Shown here: positions 41,632-50,870 of the stretch, piece by piece
Numbering within the stretch: position 1 is the first letter of the stretch
Layout of the letters: each line of letters opens with the position of its first letter
NCBI RefSeq assembly: GCF_034119425.1
Contig: NZ_JAWUEL010000015.1
Location: 1 to 50,949, forward strand
Source: Actinotignum schaalii_C
Lineage (GTDB): Bacteria > Actinomycetota > Actinomycetes > Actinomycetales > Actinomycetaceae
Length of the DNA stretch: 50,949 nucleotides
Reading direction: 5' to 3'
Position numbers and translations under genes: made by a program
The notes under the pieces: model-generated
Seen by the model: the letters and a program-made list of their open reading frames with translations, nothing else
What the model was told of the DNA's origin: nothing
The model's database searches: none

Positions 41632-42591
41632 ATGTCTATTGAACCAAACAGCTTGGAAGAACCGGAAACTCCGACCGTTCCGACCACGTCGACTACTTCA
41701 GTTCCGTTAGCCGCGGTGGCCACGTCAAGTAAACCGCGCCTCGTTCGGGTGAAGAACCGAGACCGCCATCATCGCGGTATCAAACGCTGGATCGTGCTGG
41801 CGTTCGCGATCCTATTCGGCTTGCTCATGATCGCGCCATTCCTGTTGATGATCATTAATGCGTTCAAGTCGCCAACTGATTATTCCTCTGGTGGTCCGCT
41901 TACACTTCCCACTGAGTTGTATACCGACGGTATCGCCGCTTTCTGGGATCGCGTTGAGTTCCCGGAGAAGGTCTGGAATTCGTTGTGGACGTCGGGCCTG
42001 GTAGCTCTCTTTGCTGTGATCATTTCGCTTTTCAATGCCTTCGCGATTGGTATTGGGCGGGTCAAGGGGAGCGCGGTCATTGTTGGCCTCTTCTTACTCG
42101 CCAATATGCTTCCGCAGGAAGTTCTTATTTACCCGCTCTTCTCGATGGCGCAGAAGGTCGGCCTGAATGACAATTTGTGGAGCATCGTCATTATCTTCAC
42201 GATTATCCAATCAGCATTCGGCACGTACCTCCTCGCCTCGGTCCTCGGTACCTTCCCACCTGCACTCCTGGAAGCGGCGCAGCTCGATGGGGCCTCCCGC
42301 TGGACCATTTTGTGGCGAGTGGTGTTCCCGAATGTACGGCCTACGCTCGGGGTGCTCATGACCTTCTTCTTCATTTGGACGTGGAACGAGTTCTTCATTC
42401 CGCTCGTCATGCTGACCTCAAACGCAAACCAAACTGTTCCGATTGCCCTAGCATCGCTACAAGGGGATCGAATGCTTGACGTTCCCACCCTCAACGGAGG
42501 AGCACTGCTATCACTGATCCCAACATTTATCTTCTTCCTGATTTTCCAGCGCACACTTTCACGCGGAATTACCGCGGGCGCGCTCAAATAA
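41632..42591 (+). CDS. Sugar ABC transporter permease (MalG type)
   Basis: 319 residues. A Thr/Pro-rich cytoplasmic N-terminus (about 45 residues) precedes six membrane helices. The ATPase-docking EAA loop is EAAQLDGASRWTILWRVVFPNVRP near residues 220-243. Begins one base after the stop of the previous permease, with GGGGGTG as ribosome site, so the two are translationally linked; the TGA in the first gene could therefore also lower expression of this one. Confidence 0.94.
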   Translation: MSIEPNSLEEPETPTVPTTSTTSVPLAAVATSSKPRLVRVKNRDRHHRGIKRWIVLAFAILFGLLMIAPFLLMIINAFKSPTDYSSGGPLTLPTELYTDGIAAFWDRVEFPEKVWNSLWTSGLVALFAVIISLFNAFAIGIGRVKGSAVIVGLFLLANMLPQEVLIYPLFSMAQKVGLNDNLWSIVIIFTIIQSAFGTYLLASVLGTFPPALLEAAQLDGASRWTILWRVVFPNVRPTLGVLMTFFFIWTWNEFFIPLVMLTSNANQTVPIALASLQGDRMLDVPTLNGGALLSLIPTFIFFLIFQRTLSRGITAGALK

Positions 42592-42622
42592 CGTCAGTTC
42601 TCGAACTAGATATGAGGTTACT

Positions 42623-44926
42623 GTGAAATTCACTAATGGTTTCTGGCTTGACCGCAAAGGGTGGACGGTCGAACGTGCAAAGCAGATTCGGCAAGTTGCG
42701 CCGATCACTACCGATGATCGGCCGGCGCTAGAAGTCTTAGCGCCCATCAAAAATATCACTAACCGTGGGGATACCCTTAACACAGGTCTTTTCGATATGA
42801 CCTTCGAACCGATTGCGCCCGGAGTGATTCGAGTCCGCCAGCATCGGTGGAGGAAAAACACGGTTCCTCCCATTCAACCAGAACTTTCTTTCGATCCCAC
42901 GTACCGGGGTTCCATTGAAGAAAACTCTGACGGCTACCGCGTAACCGCTGATAATCTTTCAGTCACGGTTCCTCGTGAAGGCACATGGGATGGCATCCGC
43001 GTCTCGCTCAACGGCGAAGATATAACGGAAATGACTACGCGCTCTGTTGGCCTGGCAATTTCCCCAGACCAAGAGCGGTATTCCTTCGCGCAATTTGTTC
43101 TCCAGCCCGGCGAACGCATCTACGGATTGGGTGAACGCTTCGGCCATTTCGTGAAGAACGGCCAATCTGTGGACATTTGGAATGAAGACGGAGGCACGTC
43201 CTCAGAACAGGCATACAAAAACGTTCCCTTCTATATCTCAACTGCCGGCTACGGAATCCTTGTCCTTAACACCGGCGATGTGTCATTCGAAATCGGATCC
43301 GAGGCAGTTTCCCGTATCCAATTCTCGGTAAGCGGCGACGAACTGGAATACCTCGTCATCGCCGGCCCCACCCCGAAAGAAATCCTAGAGCGCTACACCG
43401 CATTGACCGGGCGCCCGCCCAAGCTACCCGCCTGGTCCTACGGTCTATGGCTGACAACCTCATTCACCACCAGCTACGACGAAGAAACCGTGATGTCCTT
43501 TATCGATGGAATGGCTGAGCGCGATATCCCGCTATCGGTTTTCCACTTCGATACCTTCTGGATGCGCGAGTTCCACTGGTGCGATTTCGTCTGGGATCCC
43601 GTCACTTTCCCGGATCCGCGCGGCCTTATCCAGCGAATCAAAGACAAGGGCCTCAAGGTTTGCGTGTGGATCAACCCGTATATTGCCCAACGTTCCCGCC
43701 TTTGGGAGGAAGGCGCGGAAAACGGGTATCTGGTGAAGCGAAACGATGGCAGTATTTGGCATACCGACCTGTGGCAGGCAGGGCTATCACTCGTCGATTT
43801 CACGAATCCCGCGGCTGTGCAATGGTACCGGGGTGAGTTGAAGAAATTACTCGATATGGGAGTGGATTGCTTCAAAACAGACTTCGGCGAACGCATTCCT
43901 GTGAGCGGTATTGCATGGCACAACAGCGCAGATCCGGTCAGCATGCACAACTACTACGCCCACCTGTACAACCGAACTGTTTTCGATCTTCTCACGGAGG
44001 AACGTGGCGAGGGCGAAGCCGTACTCTTCGCGCGTTCGGCAACCGTGGGAGGCCAGGCAATGCCCGTTCACTGGGGCGGCGACTGCGACTCAACGTATGC
44101 ATCCATGGGCGAAACTCTCAGGGGTGGGCTTTCCATCGCGATGTCAGGCTTCTCCTTCTGGAGCCACGATATTGGCGGCTTCGAAGGTATGCCAGACGCG
44201 GGGCTCTTCAAGCGCTGGCTCGCTTTCGGCCTGCTATCCTCGCACTCGCGATTGCACGGCTCGGGCACCGTCCGCGTCCCGTGGGTTTTCGACGAGGAAG
44301 CTGTGGAGGTCACGCGGCGTTTCGTTGACCTGAAGCTGCGGCTTATGCCGTACATCGGCCAGGCTGCACGCAAAGCCCACGAAACTGGAACGCCTGTTTT
44401 GCGACCGATGGTTCTCGAATTCCCCGAGGATCCCGCAACTCGCGAAATTGACACCCAGTTCATGCTCGGTTCAGATATTCTCGTCGCTCCAGTTTTCCGG
44501 CCGGACGGCAAGGTCACCTACTATCTCCCGGCCGGAAAATGGCGCAGTCTATTCTCGGGCGACATCCTCACCGGTTCGCGCTGGGTAACGGAAACTCACG
44601 GATACGGCACCCTTCCCGTCATGATTCGAGAAGGCGCCGTGATTCCATTCGGCAAGAAGACTGATACCCCCGTCTACAACTGGGCCGATGGTGTCACTCT
44701 CGATGCCACCTCACTTTTCGAGGGGCAAACATCTACCGTCACCATTCCGGCATCCGATGCGGGAACGGGTGCACCGGATGTTACGTTCACGGTGGCTCAC
44801 GTTGACAGCGTTTTTGAAGTAACAACGACGACGCAGGCCGCTTGGAATCTCAGGTACCAGGGCCAAGAGTTCAGCTACGAAGCTGGCACAAGCACAGCAA
44901 CTATCCGGCTGAGCGAAGGGAACTAA
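42623..44926 (+). CDS. GH31 alpha-xylosidase (YicI-like)
   Basis: 767 residues, cytoplasmic (no signal peptide). YicI-type start MKFTNGFWLDRKGWTVERAKQI. The catalytic nucleophile is Asp420 in CFKTDFGERIP and the acid/base Asp487 in HWGGDCDSTYASM, close to the positions in E. coli YicI. FFD/WMREFHWCDFVWDP (here FDTFWMREFHWCDFVWD) supports alpha-xylosidase rather than alpha-glucosidase specificity. It removes alpha-xylose from isoprimeverose or xyloglucan oligomers. GTG start with GAGG upstream. Five codons of spacing or less to the GH1 gene shows operon structure. Confidence 0.92.
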   Translation: MKFTNGFWLDRKGWTVERAKQIRQVAPITTDDRPALEVLAPIKNITNRGDTLNTGLFDMTFEPIAPGVIRVRQHRWRKNTVPPIQPELSFDPTYRGSIEENSDGYRVTADNLSVTVPREGTWDGIRVSLNGEDITEMTTRSVGLAISPDQERYSFAQFVLQPGERIYGLGERFGHFVKNGQSVDIWNEDGGTSSEQAYKNVPFYISTAGYGILVLNTGDVSFEIGSEAVSRIQFSVSGDELEYLVIAGPTPKEILERYTALTGRPPKLPAWSYGLWLTTSFTTSYDEETVMSFIDGMAERDIPLSVFHFDTFWMREFHWCDFVWDPVTFPDPRGLIQRIKDKGLKVCVWINPYIAQRSRLWEEGAENGYLVKRNDGSIWHTDLWQAGLSLVDFTNPAAVQWYRGELKKLLDMGVDCFKTDFGERIPVSGIAWHNSADPVSMHNYYAHLYNRTVFDLLTEERGEGEAVLFARSATVGGQAMPVHWGGDCDSTYASMGETLRGGLSIAMSGFSFWSHDIGGFEGMPDAGLFKRWLAFGLLSSHSRLHGSGTVRVPWVFDEEAVEVTRRFVDLKLRLMPYIGQAARKAHETGTPVLRPMVLEFPEDPATREIDTQFMLGSDILVAPVFRPDGKVTYYLPAGKWRSLFSGDILTGSRWVTETHGYGTLPVMIREGAVIPFGKKTDTPVYNWADGVTLDATSLFEGQTSTVTIPASDAGTGAPDVTFTVAHVDSVFEVTTTTQAAWNLRYQGQEFSYEAGTSTATIRLSEGN

Positions 44927-44930
44927 AGAG

Positions 44931-46346
44931 ATGTCTCAAGAAACCGTGCAGTTCCCACCGGAGTTTGTGTGGGGGACCGCAACAGCCTCCTATCAAATTG
45001 AAGGAGGAGTTCATGAAGGTGGTCGCGGGCCGTCAATCTGGGATACGTTTTCTCACACGCCCGGAAAGATCCATAGCGGTGACACTGGCGATACCGCTTG
45101 CGATCACTACCACCGATGGCAGGAAGATATCGGTATTATCGACTGGCTAGGAGTTGGCGCCTACCGTCTTTCTATCGCCTGGCCGCGCATCATGCCCACC
45201 GAAATGGGCGGCGTAAATCAAGCTGGTCTTGATTTCTACGGGAAGATGATCGACGCGCTCAACGCGCGAAATATCAAACCTGTTGTTACCCTCTACCATT
45301 GGGATCTCCCGCAGTATCTCCAGGATAAAGGCGGCTGGGCATCTCGAGATACCGCCCTCGCTTTCCAGGAGTATGCGCGGGTGCTCGCCCGTGAATTCGC
45401 GGGCAGAGTTTCGGTGTGGACTACCCTGAATGAGCCCTGGTGCTCTGCCTACCTCGGGTATGCCGCGGGAGTGCACGCTCCGGGAATTCAGGATCCGCAG
45501 CAGGCGATGCAGGCTGTGCATCATCTCAACCTGGCACACGGGCTCGCCGCGATCGCGATTCGGGAAGAATGCGGGGCGGATGCGCAGATTTCGGTGACGC
45601 TGAATCTCCATGTTGTTCGCCCTGATGATCCGACTAACCCGAGTTCACACGAGGCCGCTCAACAGATCCGACTCCTGGGGAATGAGGCTTTCCTAGGACC
45701 CATGTTGGAGGGCGCTTATCCTCCAGAGCTAGTGAAGCTGACCTCGCGTGATGTGCAGTGGGATTTCGTTCACGACGGCGATCTTGCGCTCATCAACCAG
45801 CCGTTGGATGTACTGGGGGTTAATTACTACAATCCCACTAAGGTGCGGATGGCTCCGGAGGGCGCTGTTCCCGAGCGGCATGACGGGCATGATCCTTCCG
45901 GGAAGTCACCGTGGGTGAGCGCCGACCGGGTGGAATTCCTGGAGCTTCCGGGTGAAAAAACGGAAATGGGCTGGCCGATTGACGCGACCGGTCTCACGGA
46001 ATTGCTGCTTGGATTATCACAGCGCTATCCGGATCTGCCATTGATGGTCACAGAAAACGGAATGGCCGATGCCGACCCGGAAGAGGTGATCGAGGGCCAA
46101 ATTGACGATCCGAAGCGCATTTCCTACCTCTGTGATCACATCGCCGCAGTATATGCGGCACTAAAGCAGGGGGCAGATGTGCGGGGATACTTCGTGTGGT
46201 CGCTCTTGGACAACTTCGAGTGGTCCTATGGATATACCAAGAGATTCGGCATTGTTCACGTTAACTACACGACCCTCGAGCGCACCCCGAAGGCCTCCGC
46301 ACATTGGTATCGTACGCTAATCCAGTCAGGAGGAATCCCGGCGTAA
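44931..46346 (+). CDS. GH1 beta-glucosidase
   Basis: 471 residues, cytoplasmic. N-terminal signature FVWGTATASYQIEGGVHEGGRG. Acid/base Glu168 in TTLNEPW and nucleophile Glu375 in LMVTENGM. The closing motif GYFVWSLLDNFEWSYGYTKRFG is also present. It hydrolyses beta-glucosides such as cellobiose. Together with the GH31 enzyme it could take xyloglucan-type oligosaccharides to xylose and glucose. Starts four bases after the GH31 stop; last gene of the operon, followed by a strong terminator. Confidence 0.94.
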   Translation: MSQETVQFPPEFVWGTATASYQIEGGVHEGGRGPSIWDTFSHTPGKIHSGDTGDTACDHYHRWQEDIGIIDWLGVGAYRLSIAWPRIMPTEMGGVNQAGLDFYGKMIDALNARNIKPVVTLYHWDLPQYLQDKGGWASRDTALAFQEYARVLAREFAGRVSVWTTLNEPWCSAYLGYAAGVHAPGIQDPQQAMQAVHHLNLAHGLAAIAIREECGADAQISVTLNLHVVRPDDPTNPSSHEAAQQIRLLGNEAFLGPMLEGAYPPELVKLTSRDVQWDFVHDGDLALINQPLDVLGVNYYNPTKVRMAPEGAVPERHDGHDPSGKSPWVSADRVEFLELPGEKTEMGWPIDATGLTELLLGLSQRYPDLPLMVTENGMADADPEEVIEGQIDDPKRISYLCDHIAAVYAALKQGADVRGYFVWSLLDNFEWSYGYTKRFGIVHVNYTTLERTPKASAHWYRTLIQSGGIPA

Positions 46347-46393
46347 CGAAGCGGCGCCTGTATTTCCGGCGCTGAGCTATCGGTTCTGCGAAA

Positions 46394-46434
46394 GTGTGGG
46401 GCGATCCCTTGTTTTTCCAGGAATCGCCCCACAC
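46394..46434 (+). terminator. Operon terminator after GH1 gene
   Basis: GTGTGGGGCGAT (46394-46405) pairs perfectly with ATCGCCCCACAC (46423-46434); CTTGTTTTCG follows. It lies 47 bp after the GH1 stop. Confidence 0.85.
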
Positions 46435-46913
46435 CTTGTTTTCGCGATCAGCACGTCCTTATGCTGCAGGCTGCGACTAGCCAGCCTATTGCCAAGCACA
46501 AGGTTAAAGTGAACGTGTTGTGCAACCACACTGCTACCTGCTGAGTGATGTCAAGCGCAAGTTAAATCTGCACGCCTAGCGCAACCAAAATTGCACGCCC
46601 TGACCGAACAGGCGATCTAGCCCGGCGCCCGAATACCCCTACCGATACCACCACTCAACGCTCGCCGCCGGAGGTCGGCGGCGAGCGTTCCTGCTACCTG
46701 CGGGCCAACCACCGCGCCGACGCAGGACCGGCACGGGCATAGGCCACAGAGCCGAGAAAACAACTCAGACCAGCCGCGAGAGGCACGTAGGCACCGACCG
46801 GTAGTCCTGAAAGCGCCGATCTAGGCCCGAGCCGCCAGCCGGCGCTGTCCGGTGCCCGTCAGGCCAACCACCTTGTCACTTACACCTCGATGGGCACCAA
46901 TCATGCGGCGAGG
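46435..46913. other. Gene-free junction between sugar operon and defence island
   Basis: About 480 bp without a supportable gene. It includes a 13-bp perfect hairpin (46657-46689). Similar phrases AAGCACAAGGTTAAAGTGAACG (here GCACAAGGTTAAAG and GCGCAAGTTAAA) recur near 46495 and 46555. The stretch is GC-rich, then drops sharply at 46914. It may hold a decayed insertion sequence, but I cannot identify one. Confidence 0.4.
46657..46689. terminator. Perfect 13-bp hairpin at island junction
   Basis: AACGCTCGCCGCC (46657-46669) and GGCGGCGAGCGTT (46677-46689) with a seven-base loop. It lies 225 bp past the end of the minus-strand CD-NTase gene, and could be its terminator or a remnant of a mobile element. 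Confidence 0.5.
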
Positions 46914-48185
46914 CTAATTGATCGGAACAGTGATGTGGGCGCGAGCGACTAGTTCGTTGTTCTTTATCGCGTAGCACTCGACGTAATGGTTGCCTCTGAA
47001 ATCTGTGGACTCCTCCCTTTTATTTTGTCCTTCATCATCTAAGATTTGGCCGCGAATCATGTTGCGAGTTTTTGCTTCCTCGCCCCGATTGAGAACTTTC
47101 CATTTAATTTCGTACGGTTCAGGGACGTCGCAATAAGTTACCTCGAAAAGAAGCTTTCGTTCGCGAGGTAGACGAAGGCTCCTTCGAAGGAATGTCGAAA
47201 GCCAATAATGTGCACCTTCCGCATTGGTCACGGTGCAGTCGATATCAAGTGTGTACCTGATGTTCTGGGGATACAAGTCTTCGATAAACTGTTCAGAGAA
47301 GACCAGCTCCTCTTGATCTTCTCGCTCTTTATCATCTGCTAAAGGAACTGGTTTACCTAGCAGGTTCCGCCATTCCTTGACACAAGAGGTTTCATTTCCG
47401 GCGGCTATTGCTTTTTCTGCTAGATCATGAGCGACTTGAGCCTTTTTCTGAAAGTGCTGCTTTACGTAAACCTTTTGATTACTGCCAAGAGCCATGTAGT
47501 ATGACTTACGAGGTTCGAGGGACAGCCAAAGAAAAAAATCTCGCAGCATGCACTCAGGGCGATCTTCGCCATCAGCAGGTTCATATTGCTTCAGGAAGTT
47601 GAAGGCCAATGTGTCTATAAGAAGCCCATTAATATTGACCTGATGCTTATTTTTCCATGCTCTAGTCAGTCTGCATAGTTTTCTGTAGTTTCCTGAAGTT
47701 TCATCGTCCGCGATCTTTACTGCTTCGATTTCTTTTCTCGGCTTAGTTTTACGCCATAGCTTCGATTTTGTGTCCGGATATAGCAAATCCCCATCTTTGT
47801 CGGCAAAGACGGGCTGCACTTCAAACTTGAGATTCTCAAATTGGACGACAACGACAAGTTGTCTAACTTTAACCTCGGTCTTTGGGTATCTTTCCAGAAT
47901 AGCTTTACGTGTTCGAGCTAGTGCCTTAGAGGGGCCGTCTGGGCTTCTATATTTGTTGCGTTGATCGAAAGGTAATATATAGAGCATGTCCAAGTCCGAT
48001 ATTCCATTGATAGCGGTATGGCGTCCGTAGGATCCCACCATAAGCTGGTGTTTTATAGAATCACCCTGGCCTCTATATTCCTTATTTAGAGCTTTCGTTA
48101 TCTCGTCTCTGCGGCGAGCTATTTCTTCGTAATTCTTGACTTTAAGATTTTCAAAGATCTGAGCGAAAAGTTCTCTGCTGTTCAT
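46914..48185 (-). CDS. CBASS CD-NTase (SMODS) with AGS-C-like sensor domain
   Basis: 423 residues. Nucleotidyltransferase core: LMVGSYGRHTAINGISDLDML, with Gly51-Ser52 and metal-binding Asp64/Asp66, and the third acidic residue Glu122 in KFEVQPVFADKDGD. The C-terminal domain (about 310-423) contains LLFEVTYCDVPEPYEIKWKVLNRGEEA and DFRGNHYVECYAIKNNELVARAHI, matching the adenylyl/guanylyl-and-SMODS C-terminal sensor (AGS-C). The family makes cyclic di- or trinucleotides on phage infection. Its ATG shares a base with the SLATT stop (TAATG), so the two are translationally coupled. Base composition is much lower in GC than the left part of the window. Confidence 0.88.
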   Translation of the reverse strand: MNSRELFAQIFENLKVKNYEEIARRRDEITKALNKEYRGQGDSIKHQLMVGSYGRHTAINGISDLDMLYILPFDQRNKYRSPDGPSKALARTRKAILERYPKTEVKVRQLVVVVQFENLKFEVQPVFADKDGDLLYPDTKSKLWRKTKPRKEIEAVKIADDETSGNYRKLCRLTRAWKNKHQVNINGLLIDTLAFNFLKQYEPADGEDRPECMLRDFFLWLSLEPRKSYYMALGSNQKVYVKQHFQKKAQVAHDLAEKAIAAGNETSCVKEWRNLLGKPVPLADDKEREDQEELVFSEQFIEDLYPQNIRYTLDIDCTVTNAEGAHYWLSTFLRRSLRLPRERKLLFEVTYCDVPEPYEIKWKVLNRGEEAKTRNMIRGQILDDEGQNKREESTDFRGNHYVECYAIKNNELVARAHITVPIN

Positions 48186-48733
48186 TACGCGTCACCGTTC
48201 TGGCTATCTTGGAAGGTTGAAATTTTCTCATCACGTGATAGTGCCTTATCGGCGTTTTTATAGTCTCTTCGAGAAGTTCTTGGAAGTGTCAGGAGCAGCT
48301 CAGCTTCTTCTTGGGCTATTGAGTCTCGCAGAACAATGGCATCCAGTAATGGTATTTGTCCGCTCTCTAAATCTGCGATAAGAGCTTCGTACTTTTGATA
48401 AATGGCTCGGAGTCTTATCCCGGCCGTCGAATGCACTTTGGAGTCCTCTTTAAAATCAAAGATATCGCTACCCAATGAAGCGATTGTGGACAACAATGCT
48501 ATAAAAGACACCAGGAGACTTGCTACTTGTTCATTGAAAAGAAGACCTACTAGTGAAGTTAGAAAAGTGGTGACACTAATGGCGGTAAGAATTATGGCGC
48601 ACCGTTTCCGCCACTTTTCCATTTTTTCAGCATTGTCTGCTGCCTTCTCGTGAGATTTAAAGGCGTACAGGATACGTTCACGCCGATCCCTAATAAGGTT
48701 AAGCTGTCGTGTTAGCGACTCCTGATTATTCAC
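48185..48733 (-). CDS. SLATT-type two-helix membrane effector
   Basis: 182 residues from GTG 48733 (TTG 48739 is an alternative). A basic, helical N-terminus (LNLIRDRRERILYAFKSHEKAADNAEKMEKWRKR) precedes two adjacent membrane helices (about residues 45-66 and 69-88). A cytoplasmic helical tail follows with FDFKEDSKVHSTAGIRLRAIYQKYEALIADLESG. This is the SMODS-and-SLOG-associated two-TM pattern, proposed to form pores or disrupt the membrane when a nucleotide signal binds. Start overlaps the Res gene end by 8 (or 14) bp; stop overlaps the CD-NTase start. Confidence 0.85.
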   Translation of the reverse strand: MNNQESLTRQLNLIRDRRERILYAFKSHEKAADNAEKMEKWRKRCAIILTAISVTTFLTSLVGLLFNEQVASLLVSFIALLSTIASLGSDIFDFKEDSKVHSTAGIRLRAIYQKYEALIADLESGQIPLLDAIVLRDSIAQEEAELLLTLPRTSRRDYKNADKALSRDEKISTFQDSQNGDA

Positions 48734-50831
48734 GTGCAATCACACCCTGAAGCATTACCGCGATGTCGTCGTTTTTCAGTTGCGGTTCGAAGCGGACTTT
48801 AACGCCTGCTTCCTGCATCGACTCGAAGAACTTCTTTGCGGCCGTAATCTTAAGTTTTTCAGTTCCACGTAATTCGTTCTTATCCTTGACATCTTTGGTT
48901 TCGACGATGAAGTTCAGGGTCATGTCACCGTCCTCGGTGTTCAACACGTACATGAAGTCCGGGCTTGTGGTTCCACCGAAATAGAGCGGCACCTTGATGG
49001 AGCGGCGCGGAATCTTACCGAAAACAACTACCTCATTAACTGTGGAGCGTTTGATGTTCTGCTGTTCAAGGTCGGAGTCGTAGACGAATGCGTCGTAAAG
49101 ATACCTATCTGGGACCTTTGATTGCGTATCTCTGAACACTCCGACGTTGCCTTGTACGATGGAATCCAGTGGCTGACCGTCTGCGTTGGTCAATGCCGTG
49201 GGTCCAGTTATGCCTTCGATCTTTGTGTAGGAGAAACGGTTGACGAAGGTGTCTTGCATCCAATTATGGAACTTAGATACGAACTTTGCTAAAGTCGCCT
49301 TCGTAAAGAAATCATCCGGCAGTTTCTGATCGGCATTTCTGCGAACAAGACCAGCATGAATTGCCTCTGTCGGCAAGAAAGTCTGCTTATAAGCCGCTTT
49401 CAGCCAATCTCCATAGGTGAGTGCATCTTCAATCTTGTAGGTATCTAACGCCTCAGATTGTGTAACCAGTTGTCCTGTTTCATCACGTTGAATACGTTCC
49501 TGCCTGACTAGACCTACTTGTTGAGAGTACACGTCCTCCTCGCGTCCAAGGACGTAGTCGACACACTCTTGTAGCTCCGTATCTGTGAGTTCTTCAAGGC
49601 GTAGGTAGTACTTTTTGTTCACTAGCGTCCAAAGTGTTTTGATCTTGGCGAAGTTATCTTTGCGGATATTAACGCGCAACGGTTTCTCAACCACTTTATC
49701 GTGCTTTAGCCCAGTATTAAACTCGGGATACAACGAAAACAGTTTTTCGGCTTTCCCTTCAATAATATTCTTATCGATATCAATTAAATCCTGGGTTAGA
49801 AGCAGTATGAATAATTGTTTTTCGGTTTGTCCATATTTAGCGGCAATTTTCTCCAGGAGCTTCCCAATGTTGCGGGTGTCGGTGGCAGTTTCAGAGTTGA
49901 TCTCGTTGATGAGTCGATTAGCGAAATCGGCTTCGGTGAAGTCAATCAGGTAGGTCAGGTAAAACTGTTCGCCAGCTATTCGGTTGCCGTACTCGTCAAC
50001 CGGCAGACGTAGCCCGCGACCGACTTCTTGAAGTTTAGAGATCTCAGATCCGGAAGATCGTAGTTTGACGATTTGGAACACGTTGGGATTATCCCACCCC
50101 TCGCGTAGCGTCCACTTGGAGAAAATGAACCGCATTGTGTTCCAAGTTCCATCGTGGTTGCGGAATGACAACAGCGATTCTTTATCACGTAAAATCGCAT
50201 CCACTTCAGCTTGGATAGCCTCATCACTAGAGGAATTATCAGCCGAGAAATAGCCGCCATTCGTCGCTTGAATATCAGCCAAGGATGCCCGCAAGTAGTC
50301 GACGTATTCGCGAGATAGCGAGTCGCTAGGGGATTCAAAACCTGCAAGTCGACGTTTAATCTCCTCAGCCAGTAGTTCCTCGAATTTCAGCCGTAGGTGA
50401 CCATCCCGCCCATCTTCGCCCCGGTAGGAGGTAATCGAATCAATGAAGAACAGGCTCAGTGTCTTCACCTTGCGGGCCCGCCTGAAATTCTCCCATTCAG
50501 CATCGAAATGATTCACAAGAGCACGCTGCAACATCAACGCCTGATAAGTATCCGAATACACCCCAGAGGTGATGGTGTCCCCACGCGCGAGAATCTGTCC
50601 GTTCGATAGTGTGACACCGGACTTAATCGCAGGGCTCTCAGTCTTACCAACACCCTCGACCGTGATACCAGCGAAATCACCGTCAGCATTGCCTAGGCTA
50701 TCGCCTAGGTTCAGCTCAAAAGTCTTCTTGGAATCCTCATCCCTAAACGTGGCCGTCTTGGGTTTAGATGCCGACAAGCTCGTCAACTTCAACCTCACCG
50801 ACTTCTCAGCCGGATCTTGCGGGTACTGCAC
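48726..50831 (-). CDS. Type III restriction enzyme Res subunit, N-terminal part missing
   Basis: 701 residues from GTG 50831. Recognisable: VKTLSLFFIDSITSYRGEDG; helicase motif V/VI region FSKWTLREGWDNPNVFQIVKLRSSGSEISKLQEVGRGLRLP (about 233-275); and a C-terminal PD-(D/E)xK nuclease with SPDFMYVL and FIVETKDVKDKNEL (Asp about 624, Glu/Lys about 643-645). Full Res proteins have about 300 further N-terminal residues with Walker A and DEAD box; none are here. The upstream frame is closed by TAG (50850-50852) and TAA (50871-50873). Either a truncated remnant or a split gene. It overlaps the SLATT start. Confidence 0.8.
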   Translation of the reverse strand: MQYPQDPAEKSVRLKLTSLSASKPKTATFRDEDSKKTFELNLGDSLGNADGDFAGITVEGVGKTESPAIKSGVTLSNGQILARGDTITSGVYSDTYQALMLQRALVNHFDAEWENFRRARKVKTLSLFFIDSITSYRGEDGRDGHLRLKFEELLAEEIKRRLAGFESPSDSLSREYVDYLRASLADIQATNGGYFSADNSSSDEAIQAEVDAILRDKESLLSFRNHDGTWNTMRFIFSKWTLREGWDNPNVFQIVKLRSSGSEISKLQEVGRGLRLPVDEYGNRIAGEQFYLTYLIDFTEADFANRLINEINSETATDTRNIGKLLEKIAAKYGQTEKQLFILLLTQDLIDIDKNIIEGKAEKLFSLYPEFNTGLKHDKVVEKPLRVNIRKDNFAKIKTLWTLVNKKYYLRLEELTDTELQECVDYVLGREEDVYSQQVGLVRQERIQRDETGQLVTQSEALDTYKIEDALTYGDWLKAAYKQTFLPTEAIHAGLVRRNADQKLPDDFFTKATLAKFVSKFHNWMQDTFVNRFSYTKIEGITGPTALTNADGQPLDSIVQGNVGVFRDTQSKVPDRYLYDAFVYDSDLEQQNIKRSTVNEVVVFGKIPRRSIKVPLYFGGTTSPDFMYVLNTEDGDMTLNFIVETKDVKDKNELRGTEKLKITAAKKFFESMQEAGVKVRFEPQLKNDDIAVMLQGVIARE

Positions 50832-50870
50832 CGCAACACCCTTAACGGGCTAATAGACAAATGGTGGGTC

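Noticed and set aside
46480..46600. IS481/IS3-type element end
   Set aside because: Phrases look vaguely similar to insertion-sequence ends, but no inverted repeat pair or transposase fragment can be shown.
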